In this document: piece by piece, positions 1 through 8,564 of the stretch
How the letters are laid out: the number at the start of each line of letters is the position of its first letter
Position numbering within the stretch: the stretch's first letter is position 1
From: Agromyces sp. Marseille-P2726
Lineage (GTDB): Bacteria > Actinomycetota > Actinomycetes > Actinomycetales > Microbacteriaceae
Assembly (NCBI RefSeq): GCF_902809835.1
Contig: NZ_CADDWM010000015.1
Location: 186,001-250,000 of the forward strand
Direction of reading: 5' to 3'
DNA: 64,000 nucleotides
Translations under genes and position numbers: made by a program
Notes under the pieces: model-generated
What the model was told of the DNA's origin: nothing
What the model saw: the letters and a program-made list of their open reading frames with translations, nothing else
The model's database searches: none

Positions 1-193
1 CGTAGCTGGCGCCGACTCGGGTCTCGCGGGCGAGCGCGGTGCGATGCGGCGGAGCCACCCTGCCGAGAAGCTCTGCTCGCGACCGGTGGGTCTCGTCGAT
101 CAGCATGCAGAGCGGACAGACGCGGCCCAGCGCCACGACCCCCGCGGCCCCGGCGTCGGCGCCGTGCCCGCACCGGAAGCTCACCGCGACCAC
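1..193 (-). CDS. Hypothetical protein with CxH/CxxC zinc-like motif (N-terminus only, runs off left edge)
   Basis: An open frame on the minus strand starts at GTG 193 (or GTG 184) and stays open to the window edge, giving about 64 residues. The start is preceded by a GGGGTGA-type ribosome site. An in-frame stop lies directly upstream. The peptide begins VSFRCGHG and later has GRVCPLCMLIDETHR, so a Cys-x-His and a Cys-x-x-Cys pair could bind a metal. I do not recognise the family. It is divergent from the polymerase-like gene with about 80 nt between starts, which fits a real gene. The protein is incomplete, so no function is proposed. Confidence 0.45.
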   Translation of the reverse strand, partial: MVAVSFRCGHGADAGAAGVVALGRVCPLCMLIDETHRSRAELLGRVAPPHRTALARETRVGASY

Positions 194-273
194 GGTCGAT
201 CACCCCGAAGTTCCACGGGTCCATCGTGGCGGATGCCGCCGACACTGTCGTCCGCTGCCACGAGAATGAGCAG

Positions 274-2085
274 GTGCACGTGATCATCGGGGCCGCGGGG
301 CGAGACCGATTTGCGCTCACCGTTCCCGAGCGAGGAGGCGAGCCGATCGCCGTCGTGGCGACCGATGAGCTTCCCGACGTCGTGCGAGAGCTCGAGGCGA
401 GGTCGAGGCCCCGCTGGGTGTGGGCCGACACCCGCCGGTCGTACCCAGCCCTGCTCGAGGCCGGCGTGCGGGTCGGGCGTTGCCACGACCTCCGTCTCTG
501 CGGTGCCATCGTCGACCACTCGACGTTCACCGAGCAGACTCGGGCGACGGGGCGGTATCCGCGGCCCGCATGGCTGCCGCCGGGTCCTGCCGAGGCGGGG
601 CAGTCCGTTCCCGCCCCATCGACCGACCGAAGCACCACGCTCTTCGACCTCGACGACTTCGATGACGGGACGCAGGGGTCGCGGCCGGACGACCGAAGGC
701 CGGCAGCGAGCGAGGCCGCGAAGGATGCCGCCATCGGCCCCGACCCGGCCGGCGACGCGCTGACCCGTGAGCTCGAGCGCCAGCTCGCCCTGGTCGACGA
801 GAGCTCCGACCCGGCCGCCCTTCGCCTCCTCCTCGCCGCCGAGTCGGCGGGCGCCCTCATCGGCGCCGAGATGCAGGCGGCGGGTCTCCCTTGGGATCGC
901 AGGGTTCACGAGTCCGTGCTCGAGGGCGAGCTCGGCCCTCGGCCCGCGCCCGGATGGAAGCCGGCACGGATGGAGGAGCTCGCCGCCCGGGTGCGCGACG
1001 AGCTCGGCGCGGCATCCGTGAACCTCGACTCCCAGGTCGACCTCCTGCGTGCGCTCCGTGCCGCGGGCATCGGCGTCTCGTCGACCGCGAGGTGGGAGCT
1101 GCGGGAGCACGACCACCCGGCCATCGAGCCGCTCATCGCCTACAAGAAGCTGGCGCGGTTGCTCAGTGCCAACGGCTGGGCCTGGCTCGACGAGTGGGTG
1201 GTCGACGGGCGGTTCCGTCCCGAGTACGTGCCCGGGGGCACGGCGACCGGCCGGTGGGCCACTTCGGGTGGCGGCGCACTGCAGCTGCCGAAACTCGTGC
1301 GCCGCGCCGTGGTCGCCGATCCCGGCTGGACGCTCGTGGTGGCCGACGCGGCCCAGCTCGAGCCGCGGGTGCTCGCCGGCATGTCGCACGACGAGGCGAT
1401 GGCGGCGGCGAGTCGTGGTCGCGATCTCTACGCCCGACTGGTCGATGCCGGTGTCGTCGCCACCCGTGACGAGGCGAAGATCGCCATCCTCGGCGCGATG
1501 TACGGCGCCACCACCGGCGACAGCGGGCGGCTCGTGCCGCGGCTCGCACGGGCGTTCCCCCGTGCGATGGCGCTGGTCGACCGTGCGGCGCACGTGGGCG
1601 AGCGCGGCGGTTCGGTGACGACGCTCCTCGGCCGATCCTCGCCTCCGCCGTCCGCAGAGTGGCGCGCGGTGCAAGCGCGGGCAAGCGAACCCGAGGCGAC
1701 GCCTTCCGATGAGCGTCGCGCGAGATCGTCGGCGCGCGATTGGGGCCGATTCACGAGGAACTTCGTCGTGCAGGGCAGCGCGGCCGAGTGGTCGTTGTGC
1801 TGGATGGCGGCACTTCGGAGCCGCCTCGAGGTCATCGCGCGTCGCACCGGCGCCCAGTTCGCCGACGCGCCACGGTCGGGCCCCGTCTTCCGACGTGCGC
1901 CGCACCTCGTCTACTACCTGCACGACGAGATCATCGTGCATGCCCCCGAACCGGTCGCCGCCGAGGTCGCTGATGCCGTGCAGGCGTCGGCACGGGAGGC
2001 CGGGCGCCTCCTGTTCGCTGAGTTCCCGGTGGAGTTCCCGCTCGCCCTCGCGGTGGTCGAGAGCTACGCGATGGCCGGAGGCTGA
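274..2085 (+). CDS. Family A DNA polymerase-like protein (annotated in actinobacteria as bifunctional 3'-5' exonuclease/DNA polymerase)
   Basis: About 603 residues, shorter than PolA (about 880-900), with no 5' nuclease domain. The C-terminal half carries the three palm/finger motifs of family A polymerases: motif A around D358 (VVADAAQLEPR), motif B around K402-Y410-G (EAKIAILGAMYG) and motif C H550-D-E552 (YYLHDEIIVH). The N-terminal ~300 residues resemble the 3'-5' exonuclease region only in outline; I cannot find the acidic DxE motif, so proofreading may be absent. GTG 274 is chosen because it starts the protein at VHVIIGAAG, the pattern I recall for homologs; GTG 226 is an in-frame alternative. 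The gene overlaps the convergent padR gene by 22 nt. A role in repair or translesion synthesis is an inference. Confidence 0.8.
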   Translation: MHVIIGAAGRDRFALTVPERGGEPIAVVATDELPDVVRELEARSRPRWVWADTRRSYPALLEAGVRVGRCHDLRLCGAIVDHSTFTEQTRATGRYPRPAWLPPGPAEAGQSVPAPSTDRSTTLFDLDDFDDGTQGSRPDDRRPAASEAAKDAAIGPDPAGDALTRELERQLALVDESSDPAALRLLLAAESAGALIGAEMQAAGLPWDRRVHESVLEGELGPRPAPGWKPARMEELAARVRDELGAASVNLDSQVDLLRALRAAGIGVSSTARWELREHDHPAIEPLIAYKKLARLLSANGWAWLDEWVVDGRFRPEYVPGGTATGRWATSGGGALQLPKLVRRAVVADPGWTLVVADAAQLEPRVLAGMSHDEAMAAASRGRDLYARLVDAGVVATRDEAKIAILGAMYGATTGDSGRLVPRLARAFPRAMALVDRAAHVGERGGSVTTLLGRSSPPPSAEWRAVQARASEPEATPSDERRARSSARDWGRFTRNFVVQGSAAEWSLCWMAALRSRLEVIARRTGAQFADAPRSGPVFRRAPHLVYYLHDEIIVHAPEPVAAEVADAVQASAREAGRLLFAEFPVEFPLALAVVESYAMAGG

Positions 2086-2714
2086 GCCGCTTCGCGAGCG
2101 GTGGTGTCCGCCGACGACCTCGCGGCGGGCCGTCGTCCGCGCTTGGGTCGCGTCGCCTTCGGCGGATACGCGAGGCGGTCGGCCGCCGCGACGGCGTCGA
2201 TCCAGGCGAGCGCCGCGTGAGCGCGATGCAGATCGGCGGATGCCGCGAGCCGGGCGAGGTCGGCCTCGGCCTCGTCCTCCGCGTCGACCGTTCCGGCTGT
2301 GCCGTCTCGTGTGGCGTGTTCGACGCGGGCCGACGCGACATCTCGCCGTGCCGACCACCGATCGCGTTCCTCGGCCACGACGGTCGCGGCGTCGCACTCC
2401 GGCAGCGAACGCGCGATGAGCACGCGGTCGATCGTCTCGTCCCACGGGTCGGAACCCGAGGCATCCGCCCCGTGCAACCACCCCACAGCCGCCTCGCGAC
2501 CGGCAGCGGTGAGGCGATGGAGCGGGAGACCGTCGTCGGTCGCCCCCGCCGGCTCGATCAGCCCCTGCCGGGCGGGCCGCTCGAGGGTGGCGTACGTCTG
2601 CCCGACGTTGCCCGTTCGCCGACCGCCGGTGCGGGCGATGATGCCCCCGTGCAGCTGGAATCCGTACGCTGGACCGGCGGTGAGCAGCGCGAGCAGCGCG
2701 TCGCGAACGGCCAT
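2064..2714 (-). CDS. PadR family transcriptional regulator
   Basis: 216 residues. The start ATG at 2714 has a GGAGG six bases upstream. Residues 1-85 match the PadR winged-helix domain: MAVRDALLALLTAGPAYGFQLHG, then GRRTGNVGQTYATLERPARQGLIEPAG and the short wing before LHRLTAAGREA. The C-terminal part is acidic and helical, as in the PadR C-terminal dimerisation domain, and ends in a basic, proline-rich tail. PadR proteins usually repress their own gene and a neighbouring exporter, but no transporter lies beside this one, so its target is unknown. The 253 nt between it and the divergent DUF3145 gene would hold both promoters. Confidence 0.85.
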   Translation of the reverse strand: MAVRDALLALLTAGPAYGFQLHGGIIARTGGRRTGNVGQTYATLERPARQGLIEPAGATDDGLPLHRLTAAGREAAVGWLHGADASGSDPWDETIDRVLIARSLPECDAATVVAEERDRWSARRDVASARVEHATRDGTAGTVDAEDEAEADLARLAASADLHRAHAALAWIDAVAAADRLAYPPKATRPKRGRRPAARSSADTTAREAAQPPAIA

Positions 2715-2844
2715 GGAGCCTCCGGTGGAGAGGAACGGGAACGGTGAGAACGCTTCACCGAGCATACTGTTCTCCTGGTGCGGAGGGTACGGCCGGACAC
2801 ACTCCGAGATGGCGCGATCCGCGCCGTTCCGCCCGTGTGGAGCC

Positions 2845-2873
2845 TTGTCATGCACGGCAATCCCCGGCATAAT
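2845..2873 (+). promoter_or_regulatory. Sigma70-type promoter for the DUF3145 gene
   Basis: TTGTCA at 2845-2850 and CATAAT at 2868-2873 are separated by exactly 17 nt and differ from the TTGACA/TATAAT consensus by one base each. The predicted transcript would carry a leader of about 88 nt. Confidence 0.55.
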
Positions 2874-2967
2874 CGCCCATGACGGCCCAGCCGTCGGCAA
2901 TCGAACACACCGCAATCCGCAGTTCCGAGGTCGTAGGGGAAGACGCACCTCGAGAACGGAGACGGAG

Positions 2968-3489
2968 ATGGCGGAGAAGGTCACGCACGCCGCGCGCACA
3001 GCGCGAGGCGTGCTGTTCGTGCATTCATCGCCGCGGGCGCTCTGCCCGCATGTGGAATGGGCCGCCGGGCGGGCGCTCGGCTCTGCCGTGAACTTCGACT
3101 GGTCGGAACAGCCGGTCTACCGCGGCCTGCTCCGAACCGAGTACTACTGGGAGGGCGAGACGGGCACCGGTGCGAAGCTCGCGTCGGCACTTCGCGGCTG
3201 GGAGCAGCTCCGGTTCGAGGTGAGCGAAGACCCGAGCCCCGGCTCCGACGGCGCGCGATGGATGCACACACCCGATCTCGGCGTGTTCTTCGCGCAGACC
3301 GATACCGCGGGCAACGTCGTCGTGCCCGAGGACCGGATCCGCTACGCCATGGAGATCGCCGGCCACGACACGATCGAGCTGCACCGCGAGCTCCGACTCG
3401 CGCTCGGCCAGGCGTGGGACGACGAGCTCGAACCGTTCCGGCACGCGAGTGACTTCGCCCCGGTCGTCTGGTTGCACCAGGTCGGCTGA
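2968..3489 (+). CDS. DUF3145 domain-containing protein
   Basis: 173 residues, starting at ATG 2968 behind a GGAG site. The sequence is typical of the actinobacterial DUF3145 family: RGVLFVHSSPRALCPHVEWA near the start, FDWSEQPVYRG and RTEYYW in the middle, and a C-terminal AWDDELEPFRHASD segment ending in VVWLHQVG. There is no signal peptide or membrane segment, so it should be cytoplasmic. The biochemical role of the family is unknown to me. It stands alone, with its own promoter and a strong inverted-repeat terminator behind it. Confidence 0.88.
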   Translation: MAEKVTHAARTARGVLFVHSSPRALCPHVEWAAGRALGSAVNFDWSEQPVYRGLLRTEYYWEGETGTGAKLASALRGWEQLRFEVSEDPSPGSDGARWMHTPDLGVFFAQTDTAGNVVVPEDRIRYAMEIAGHDTIELHRELRLALGQAWDDELEPFRHASDFAPVVWLHQVG

Positions 3490-3570
3490 TTCGGCTGCCG
3501 ACGCGATGGCGTGACGCGATCGTCGGATGATCCTTCCCGGCGCTTGCACGACCGAAATCGCGGACGCGAC

Positions 3571-3612
3571 GCGGAAGACCCCGACCGACGGATGGCGGTC
3601 GGGGTCTTCCGC
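3571..3612. terminator. Bidirectional hairpin terminator between DUF3145 and fabF
   Basis: A perfect 17-bp inverted repeat (3571-3587 with 3596-3612, centred on GACCCCGACC) with an 8-nt loop lies between the 3' ends of two convergent genes. There is no long T run, as is common for actinobacterial terminators. Confidence 0.75.
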
Positions 3613-3647
3613 GGTGAGCCCGGATGCCCCGGGGCGCCCGCTCCCGC

Positions 3648-4883
3648 TCAGGCAGTGCGGAACGCCGCGACGGCGTTGTGGCCGCCGAACCCGAACGAGT
3701 TCGAGATCGCCACGAGGTCGCCGTCTCCGAGGGGGCGCGGCGAGGTGACGACGTCGAGCGGGATCTCGGGGTCCTGGTCGGTGAGGTTGATCGTGGGCGG
3801 AGCGGTTCGCTCGTGGAGGGCGAGCACCGTGAAGATCGCCTCGATCGCACCCGCGCCGCCGAGGAGGTGCCCGGTGGACGCCTTCGTGGCGGTGACGGCG
3901 ATGTCGTCGAGGCCACTGCCGAAGATGCGGCGGAGCGCGTTGTACTCCGCGATGTCGCCGACGGGTGTGCTCGTCGCGTGCGCGTTCACGTGCACGACGT
4001 CGGTGAGCGCCGCGCCGGCACCCTCGACGGCCTGCTTCATCGCCCGCGCCGCCGCCGAGCCCTCGGGGTCGGGCGCTGTGATGTGGTACGCGTCGCTCGT
4101 CACCGAGCCGCCGAGCAGCTCGGCGTAGATGCGGGCGCCGCGCGCCTTGGCGTGCTCCTCGGTCTCGATGACGAGTGCGGCGCCCCCCTCGCCGAGCACG
4201 AATCCGTCTCGCCCGACGTCGTACGGCCGCGAAGCGCCCGCCGGGTCGTCGTTGCGCCGCGACAGAGCCTGCATGGAGGCGAACGCGGCGATGGGCAGCG
4301 GGTGGATCGCGGCCTCCGAACCGCCGGCGATCACGACATCGGCGAGGCCCAGCTGGAGATGATCGTACGCGTTCACGAGGGCCTCGGTGCTCGACGCGCA
4401 CGCCGAGACGACCGTGCGGATGCCGGCTCGAGCGTGGAGGTCCATGCCGATCGCCGCGCCGGGGCCGTTCGGCATGAGCATCGGCACGGTCATCGGCAGC
4501 ACCCGGCGCGGGCCCCGCTCGCGCAGCGTGTCCCACGCGTCGAGGAGCGTCCAGACGCCACCGATGCCGGTCGACCAGTCGACCGCGAGGCGTTCGGGCG
4601 CCACTTCGGGCGCACCGGCGTCGGCCCACGCCTCTCGGCCGGCGAGCAGCGCGAGCTGGCTCGAGGGGTCGAGTCGCTTCTGCTCGTGGCGTTCGAGCAC
4701 CGTGTGCGGCGCGACCTTGGCGGTCGCGGCGAACGTCACCGGCAGCTCGAGCTCACCCACCCACTCCTGTTCGAGGTGGCGGGCGCCGGACTCGCCGGCG
4801 AGCAGGGCGTTCCAGCTGTCGCGAGCGGTGCCGCCGAGCGGCGAGGATGCACCGATCCCGGTGACGACGATCTTCTTGGTCAT
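3648..4883 (-). CDS. fabF: 3-oxoacyl-[acyl-carrier-protein] synthase II
   Basis: 411 residues, full length for FabF. It condenses malonyl-ACP with acyl-ACP in the elongation cycle of type II fatty acid synthesis in the cytoplasm. The thiolase-fold catalytic triad is visible: Cys162 in VSACASSTEA, His302 in VHVNAHATSTPVGD and His339 in TKASTGHLLGGAGA. The N-terminus MTKKIVVTGIGASSPLGG is characteristic. It is the last gene of fabD-fabH-acpP-fabF and lies 82 nt downstream of acpP, followed by a strong terminator. Confidence 0.97.
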   Translation of the reverse strand: MTKKIVVTGIGASSPLGGTARDSWNALLAGESGARHLEQEWVGELELPVTFAATAKVAPHTVLERHEQKRLDPSSQLALLAGREAWADAGAPEVAPERLAVDWSTGIGGVWTLLDAWDTLRERGPRRVLPMTVPMLMPNGPGAAIGMDLHARAGIRTVVSACASSTEALVNAYDHLQLGLADVVIAGGSEAAIHPLPIAAFASMQALSRRNDDPAGASRPYDVGRDGFVLGEGGAALVIETEEHAKARGARIYAELLGGSVTSDAYHITAPDPEGSAAARAMKQAVEGAGAALTDVVHVNAHATSTPVGDIAEYNALRRIFGSGLDDIAVTATKASTGHLLGGAGAIEAIFTVLALHERTAPPTINLTDQDPEIPLDVVTSPRPLGDGDLVAISNSFGFGGHNAVAAFRTA

Positions 4884-4965
4884 GACGAAAGCACTCCGTT
4901 GGAGGAAGGGGGATCACGCCGACGGGCGGGCCGCACGAGGTCGCGCGGGCCCGCCCGATCAGCGA

Positions 4966-5214
4966 CTAGGCCTGGGCCTTGACGATGTAGTCGACGGCGT
5001 CGCCGACGGTCTTGAGGTTCTTGACCTCTTCGTCGGGGATCTTGACGTCGAACTTCTCCTCGGCGTTGACGACGATCGTCATCATCGAGATCGAGTCGAT
5101 ATCGAGGTCATCGGTGAACGACTTGTCCAGCTCAACCGTGTCGGTCGCGATGCCGGTCTCGTCGTTGATGAGCTCGGCCAGGCCGGCAAGCACTTCTTCG
5201 GTGGACAATGCCAT
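4966..5214 (-). CDS. acpP: Acyl carrier protein
   Basis: 82 residues, acidic and helical. The phosphopantetheine attachment site is Ser41 in DDLDIDSISM. The start ATG at 5214 follows a GGAGAAGAAC ribosome site. It sits between fabH and fabF in the order usual for actinobacterial fabD-fabH-acpP-fabF operons and carries the growing acyl chain for all of them. Confidence 0.97.
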   Translation of the reverse strand: MALSTEEVLAGLAELINDETGIATDTVELDKSFTDDLDIDSISMMTIVVNAEEKFDVKIPDEEVKNLKTVGDAVDYIVKAQA

Positions 5215-5278
5215 GTTCTTCTCCTTGAGGGTGTCTCGTTTGACCGAGAGACAGTCTAGATGGACGCGGGTCGGCGGT

Positions 5279-6283
5279 TCAGGGCAGAACCACCACTTGG
5301 GCGCCGAACACGAGGCCGGCGCCGAAGCCGATCTGGAGGGCCAGCCCTCCGGAGAGCTCGGGGTGCTCCTCGAGGAGCCGGTGCGTTGCGAGCGGGATGG
5401 AGGCCGCCGACGTGTTGCCCGTCGTGGCGATGTCCCGTGCGATGACCACGGACTCGGGGAGCTTCAGCTGCTTCGCGAACTCGTCGATGATGCGCATGTT
5501 CGCCTGGTGGGGGATGAACGCGGCGAGGTCGGCGCTCGTGACGCCCGCGGCATCCATTGCCTGCTTCGCCACCTTGGCCATGTCCCACACGGCCCAGCGG
5601 AAGACGGTCTGGCCCTCTTGGCGGAGGGTCGGCCACTCGGATGCCCCGTCGCGGAACTCGGTGAGCGTGTGGTTCATGCCGACGGCCGCCGCCTTCGAGC
5701 CATCGGAGCCCCACACGGTGCGTGCGATGCCGGGGAAGTCGCTCGGCCCGAGCACGACGGCACCGGCACCGTCGCCGAGGAGGAAGGAGATGCTGCGATC
5801 GGTGGGGTCGACGACGTCGGACAGCTTCTCGGCGCCGATGACGAGTGCGTAGTGGGCGACGCCCGTGCGGATGAGGGCGTCGGCCTGGGCGATGGCGTAG
5901 GCGTAGCCGGCGCACGCCGCGTTGGTGTCGTACGCCGCCGCCGGGTTCGCGCCGACGCGATCGGCCACGACGGCTGCCATCGACGGGGTCTGCTGGACGT
6001 TCGAGATCGTCGCGATGATGACGAGGTCGATGAGCTCGGGCGCGACCCCCGACCGCCCGATGGCCTCGCGCGCGGCCTCCGTCGCCAGGTCGACCGCAGC
6101 CACGTCGGCACCCGCTCGGGTACGGGTCACGATGCCGGTGCGCTGCTGGATCCACTCGTCGGAGGAGTCGATCGGCCCGACGAGGTCGTCGTTCGGCACG
6201 GCGTTCTCGCCGCGGGCCGCGCCCACCGCGTAGATACGGGTGTAGGCCGGTCCGTGCGACTGCTGGAGGGTGTGCTTGATCAT
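5279..6283 (-). CDS. fabH: 3-oxoacyl-[acyl-carrier-protein] synthase III
   Basis: 334 residues. It starts fatty acid synthesis by condensing an acyl-CoA primer with malonyl-ACP; in actinobacteria the primers are mostly branched-chain acyl-CoAs. The triad is Cys124 (TNAACAGYAYA), His259 (FIPHQANMRI) and Asn290 (TTGNTSAAS). The gene begins 21 nt after fabD ends, so the two are surely co-transcribed. Confidence 0.97.
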   Translation of the reverse strand: MIKHTLQQSHGPAYTRIYAVGAARGENAVPNDDLVGPIDSSDEWIQQRTGIVTRTRAGADVAAVDLATEAAREAIGRSGVAPELIDLVIIATISNVQQTPSMAAVVADRVGANPAAAYDTNAACAGYAYAIAQADALIRTGVAHYALVIGAEKLSDVVDPTDRSISFLLGDGAGAVVLGPSDFPGIARTVWGSDGSKAAAVGMNHTLTEFRDGASEWPTLRQEGQTVFRWAVWDMAKVAKQAMDAAGVTSADLAAFIPHQANMRIIDEFAKQLKLPESVVIARDIATTGNTSAASIPLATHRLLEEHPELSGGLALQIGFGAGLVFGAQVVVLP

Positions 6284-6304
6284 GCGTGGCTTTCTCGTGG
6301 GCGG

Positions 6305-7228
6305 TCAGGCGGCAGCCTGGTCGATGAGCTCGATCGCGGCGGGGAGGTCGTCGGGAGTCTTCACGGCGATGGTGGGCACGCCCTTCAGCGCGCGCTTGGC
6401 GAGCCCGACCAGGGCTCCGGCGGGCACCACCTCGATGATGCCGGTGACGCCGGCCGCGGCGAACGACTCCATGCACCGGTCCCATCGCACGGGGGACGAC
6501 ACCTGTCGGACGAGCAGGTCGACGAAGGCCCGTCCGGATGCCACGGTGCCGCCGTCGCGGTTCGACCACAGCGTCACCCCGGGGTCGGAGACATCGTGGT
6601 CGGCCGCGACCGCCGCGGGGCGTTCGACCGCCGGTCGCATGTAGCGCGTGTGGAACGCGCCGGCCACTTGGAGGGGGATCACGCGCGCACCCGCGGGCGG
6701 CTCGGCCTTGAGCGTCTCGAGCGCGTCGAGTGCACCGGCGACGACGATCTGCCCGCCTCCATTGAAGTTCGCGGGCTCGAGGCCGAGTTCGGCGAGACGC
6801 GCGAGCAGGGCGTCTTCGTCGGCGCCGATGACCGCGCTCATGCCGGTCGGCGCGAGCGCCGCGGCATCCGCCATCGCTCGCCCACGCTCGGCCACGAAGC
6901 GCATGGCGTCGACGTCGGCCCAGATGCCGGCCCCGGCCGCGGCGGTGATCTCACCCACCGAGTGGCCGGCGATGCCGCCGATGCGAGCGGTGCGGCCGGC
7001 GGCCAGGAGCGTGCGAAGAGCGAGGGGGCCAGCCGCGACGATGAGCGGCTGGGCGACCGCCGTGTCGCGGATGGTGTCGGCGTCGCTCACGGTGCCGTGG
7101 GCCGCGAGGTCGATGCCCGCGGCATCCGACAGCTCGGCCAGGTGCTCTGCAGCGGACTCGTCGGCGAGCCATGGGGAGAGGAATCCTGGGGTCTGGGAGC
7201 CCTGTCCAGGGCAGACGACGACGATCAC
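6305..7228 (-). CDS. fabD: Malonyl CoA-acyl carrier protein transacylase
   Basis: 307 residues. It transfers malonyl from CoA to AcpP. The nucleophile is Ser90 in the AGHSVGEI motif, with the partner His193 in GAFHTRYM; the N-terminal CPGQGSQTPGF motif is also present. The start is GTG 7228, with a CAGACT hexamer 6 nt upstream that could serve as a -10 element of a leaderless transcript. It is the first gene of the fab set and follows fasR by 110 nt, a gap that contains an inverted repeat. Confidence 0.96.
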   Translation of the reverse strand: MIVVVCPGQGSQTPGFLSPWLADESAAEHLAELSDAAGIDLAAHGTVSDADTIRDTAVAQPLIVAAGPLALRTLLAAGRTARIGGIAGHSVGEITAAAGAGIWADVDAMRFVAERGRAMADAAALAPTGMSAVIGADEDALLARLAELGLEPANFNGGGQIVVAGALDALETLKAEPPAGARVIPLQVAGAFHTRYMRPAVERPAAVAADHDVSDPGVTLWSNRDGGTVASGRAFVDLLVRQVSSPVRWDRCMESFAAAGVTGIIEVVPAGALVGLAKRALKGVPTIAVKTPDDLPAAIELIDQAAA

Positions 7229-7269
7229 CTTCCCAGTCTGCCAATCAGCGTCGAACCGGGAGTGTGTCG

Positions 7270-7291
7270 TTTCGACAAGCTCTCGTCGAAA
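7270..7291. promoter_or_regulatory. Inverted repeat in the fasR-fabD gap, possible FasR operator
   Basis: TTTCGAC (7270-7276) and GTCGAAA (7285-7291) form perfect 7-bp arms with an 8-nt spacer. In Streptomyces, FasR acts at the fabD promoter region, so this is a candidate site. It lies about 42 nt upstream of the fabD start. TTTCGACAAGCTC-like words also occur as dispersed intergenic repeats in this family, so a non-regulatory origin is possible. Confidence 0.3.
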
Positions 7292-7338
7292 GCATTGTGC
7301 GTGGCCGACATGAGTCTCCGGTCGGTGGTGACGGTGTC

Positions 7339-8553
7339 TCAGCTCGGCCGGCGCCGAGGCTGGTGCTCGTGGTCGCTCATCGACCCGATGATGAGCGCTG
7401 CTTGGAGGATGAGCGCCTCACGTGCCCCGGTCGCGTCCCAGCCGATGACGTCGGAGACCCGCTTCAATCGGTACCGGACCGTGTTGGGGTGCACGAACAG
7501 CTCGCGTGCCGTCGCCTCGAGGGAGCGTCCGTTGTCGAGGTAGCTCCACAGCGTCGTCAGGAGCTCGGTGGAGTGCGCCTGCAGCGGGCGGTAGATGCGG
7601 TGCACGAGCGTGGCGCGCGCGAGCGGATCGCCGGCGAGCGCGCGCTCGGGCAGGAGATCGTCGGCGTGCACGGGGCGCGGGGCGTGCCGCCAGGAGTTGG
7701 CGACGGCGAACCCGGCGAGCGCGGCCTTGGCGCTCTTCGACGCGTCGACGAGGTTCGGCACTTCGTGGCCGAGCACGAGGTGTCCGGAACCGAAGTGCGG
7801 CTCCAGCTGGGTTGCGATCTCCATGAAACTCAGCGCGGGAGCGGTGCCGATCGATTCCTCGGCATCGGGGCCGAGCGGGTCGGAGCGCCCGATGACGAGT
7901 ACGAGTCGGTTGCCCTGCACCCCGATGAGGACATCGGCCTGCATGTGGCGGGCCGCGCGGCGCACCTGGTCGACGTCGAGCTGCTTCGGGGCAGTGCCGA
8001 CGAGCACGGCGACCTCACCGTGGCCGTGCCAGCCGAGGGCCGCGATGCGGCTCGGGAGCTCGTCGTCGTACTCGCCCGAGAGGATGGAATCGACGACGAG
8101 CGCCTCGAGGCGGGCATCCCAGAGTCCGCGCGCCTCCGCGGCGCGAGCATAGACGTCGGCCGCGGCGAACGCGATCTCGCGGGAGTAGAGCAGGATCGCC
8201 TCGCGCAACTCTTCGCCGCCACCGTTCTTGACGCGTTCCTCGACCACCTCCACCGTGACCCGGATGAGCTGCAGCGTCTGCTGCAGGCTCACCGAGCGGA
8301 GGAGTTCACGGGGCGCCGCGCCGAAGACGTCGGCGGCGATCCACGGCGTCGACCGCGGATCGTCGTACCAGGCGATGAAGGAGGAGATGCCCGCCTGCGC
8401 GACCAGCCCGACGGCGGATCGGCGGCTGGGAGGCATGTCGCCGTACCAGGGGAGGGTGTCCTCGAGGCGCTTCAGCGTCTGGGTCGAGAGTTCTCCCGCG
8501 ATGGTGCGCAACCACGCGAGGGTCTCGGCCTTCGTCCTGGGCTTCGTCGCCAC
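7339..8553 (-). CDS. fasR: PucR-family helix-turn-helix regulator of fatty acid synthesis (FasR-like)
   Basis: 404 residues. The C-terminal ~60 residues contain the PucR-type helix-turn-helix (LDNGRSLEATARELFVHPNTVRYRLKRV). The middle resembles the GGDEF-like domain of CdaR/PucR proteins, and the N-terminal half is a ligand-sensing region of the kind seen in Streptomyces FasR. FasR is known there as an activator of fabD-fabH-acpP-fabF. The identical position directly upstream of that operon supports the same role here. It starts 11 nt after aceE ends, so it is probably translated from the aceE transcript, tying the regulator to acetyl-CoA supply. Confidence 0.88.
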   Translation of the reverse strand: MATKPRTKAETLAWLRTIAGELSTQTLKRLEDTLPWYGDMPPSRRSAVGLVAQAGISSFIAWYDDPRSTPWIAADVFGAAPRELLRSVSLQQTLQLIRVTVEVVEERVKNGGGEELREAILLYSREIAFAAADVYARAAEARGLWDARLEALVVDSILSGEYDDELPSRIAALGWHGHGEVAVLVGTAPKQLDVDQVRRAARHMQADVLIGVQGNRLVLVIGRSDPLGPDAEESIGTAPALSFMEIATQLEPHFGSGHLVLGHEVPNLVDASKSAKAALAGFAVANSWRHAPRPVHADDLLPERALAGDPLARATLVHRIYRPLQAHSTELLTTLWSYLDNGRSLEATARELFVHPNTVRYRLKRVSDVIGWDATGAREALILQAALIIGSMSDHEHQPRRRPS

Positions 8554-8564
8554 CTGGTCGCCCG

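Noticed and set aside
181..2481. Very long minus-strand open frame over the polymerase gene
   Set aside because: It is Arg/Gly/Pro-rich, with no family motifs, and lies antisense to a gene with intact polymerase motifs; such frames are normal in DNA of this GC content.
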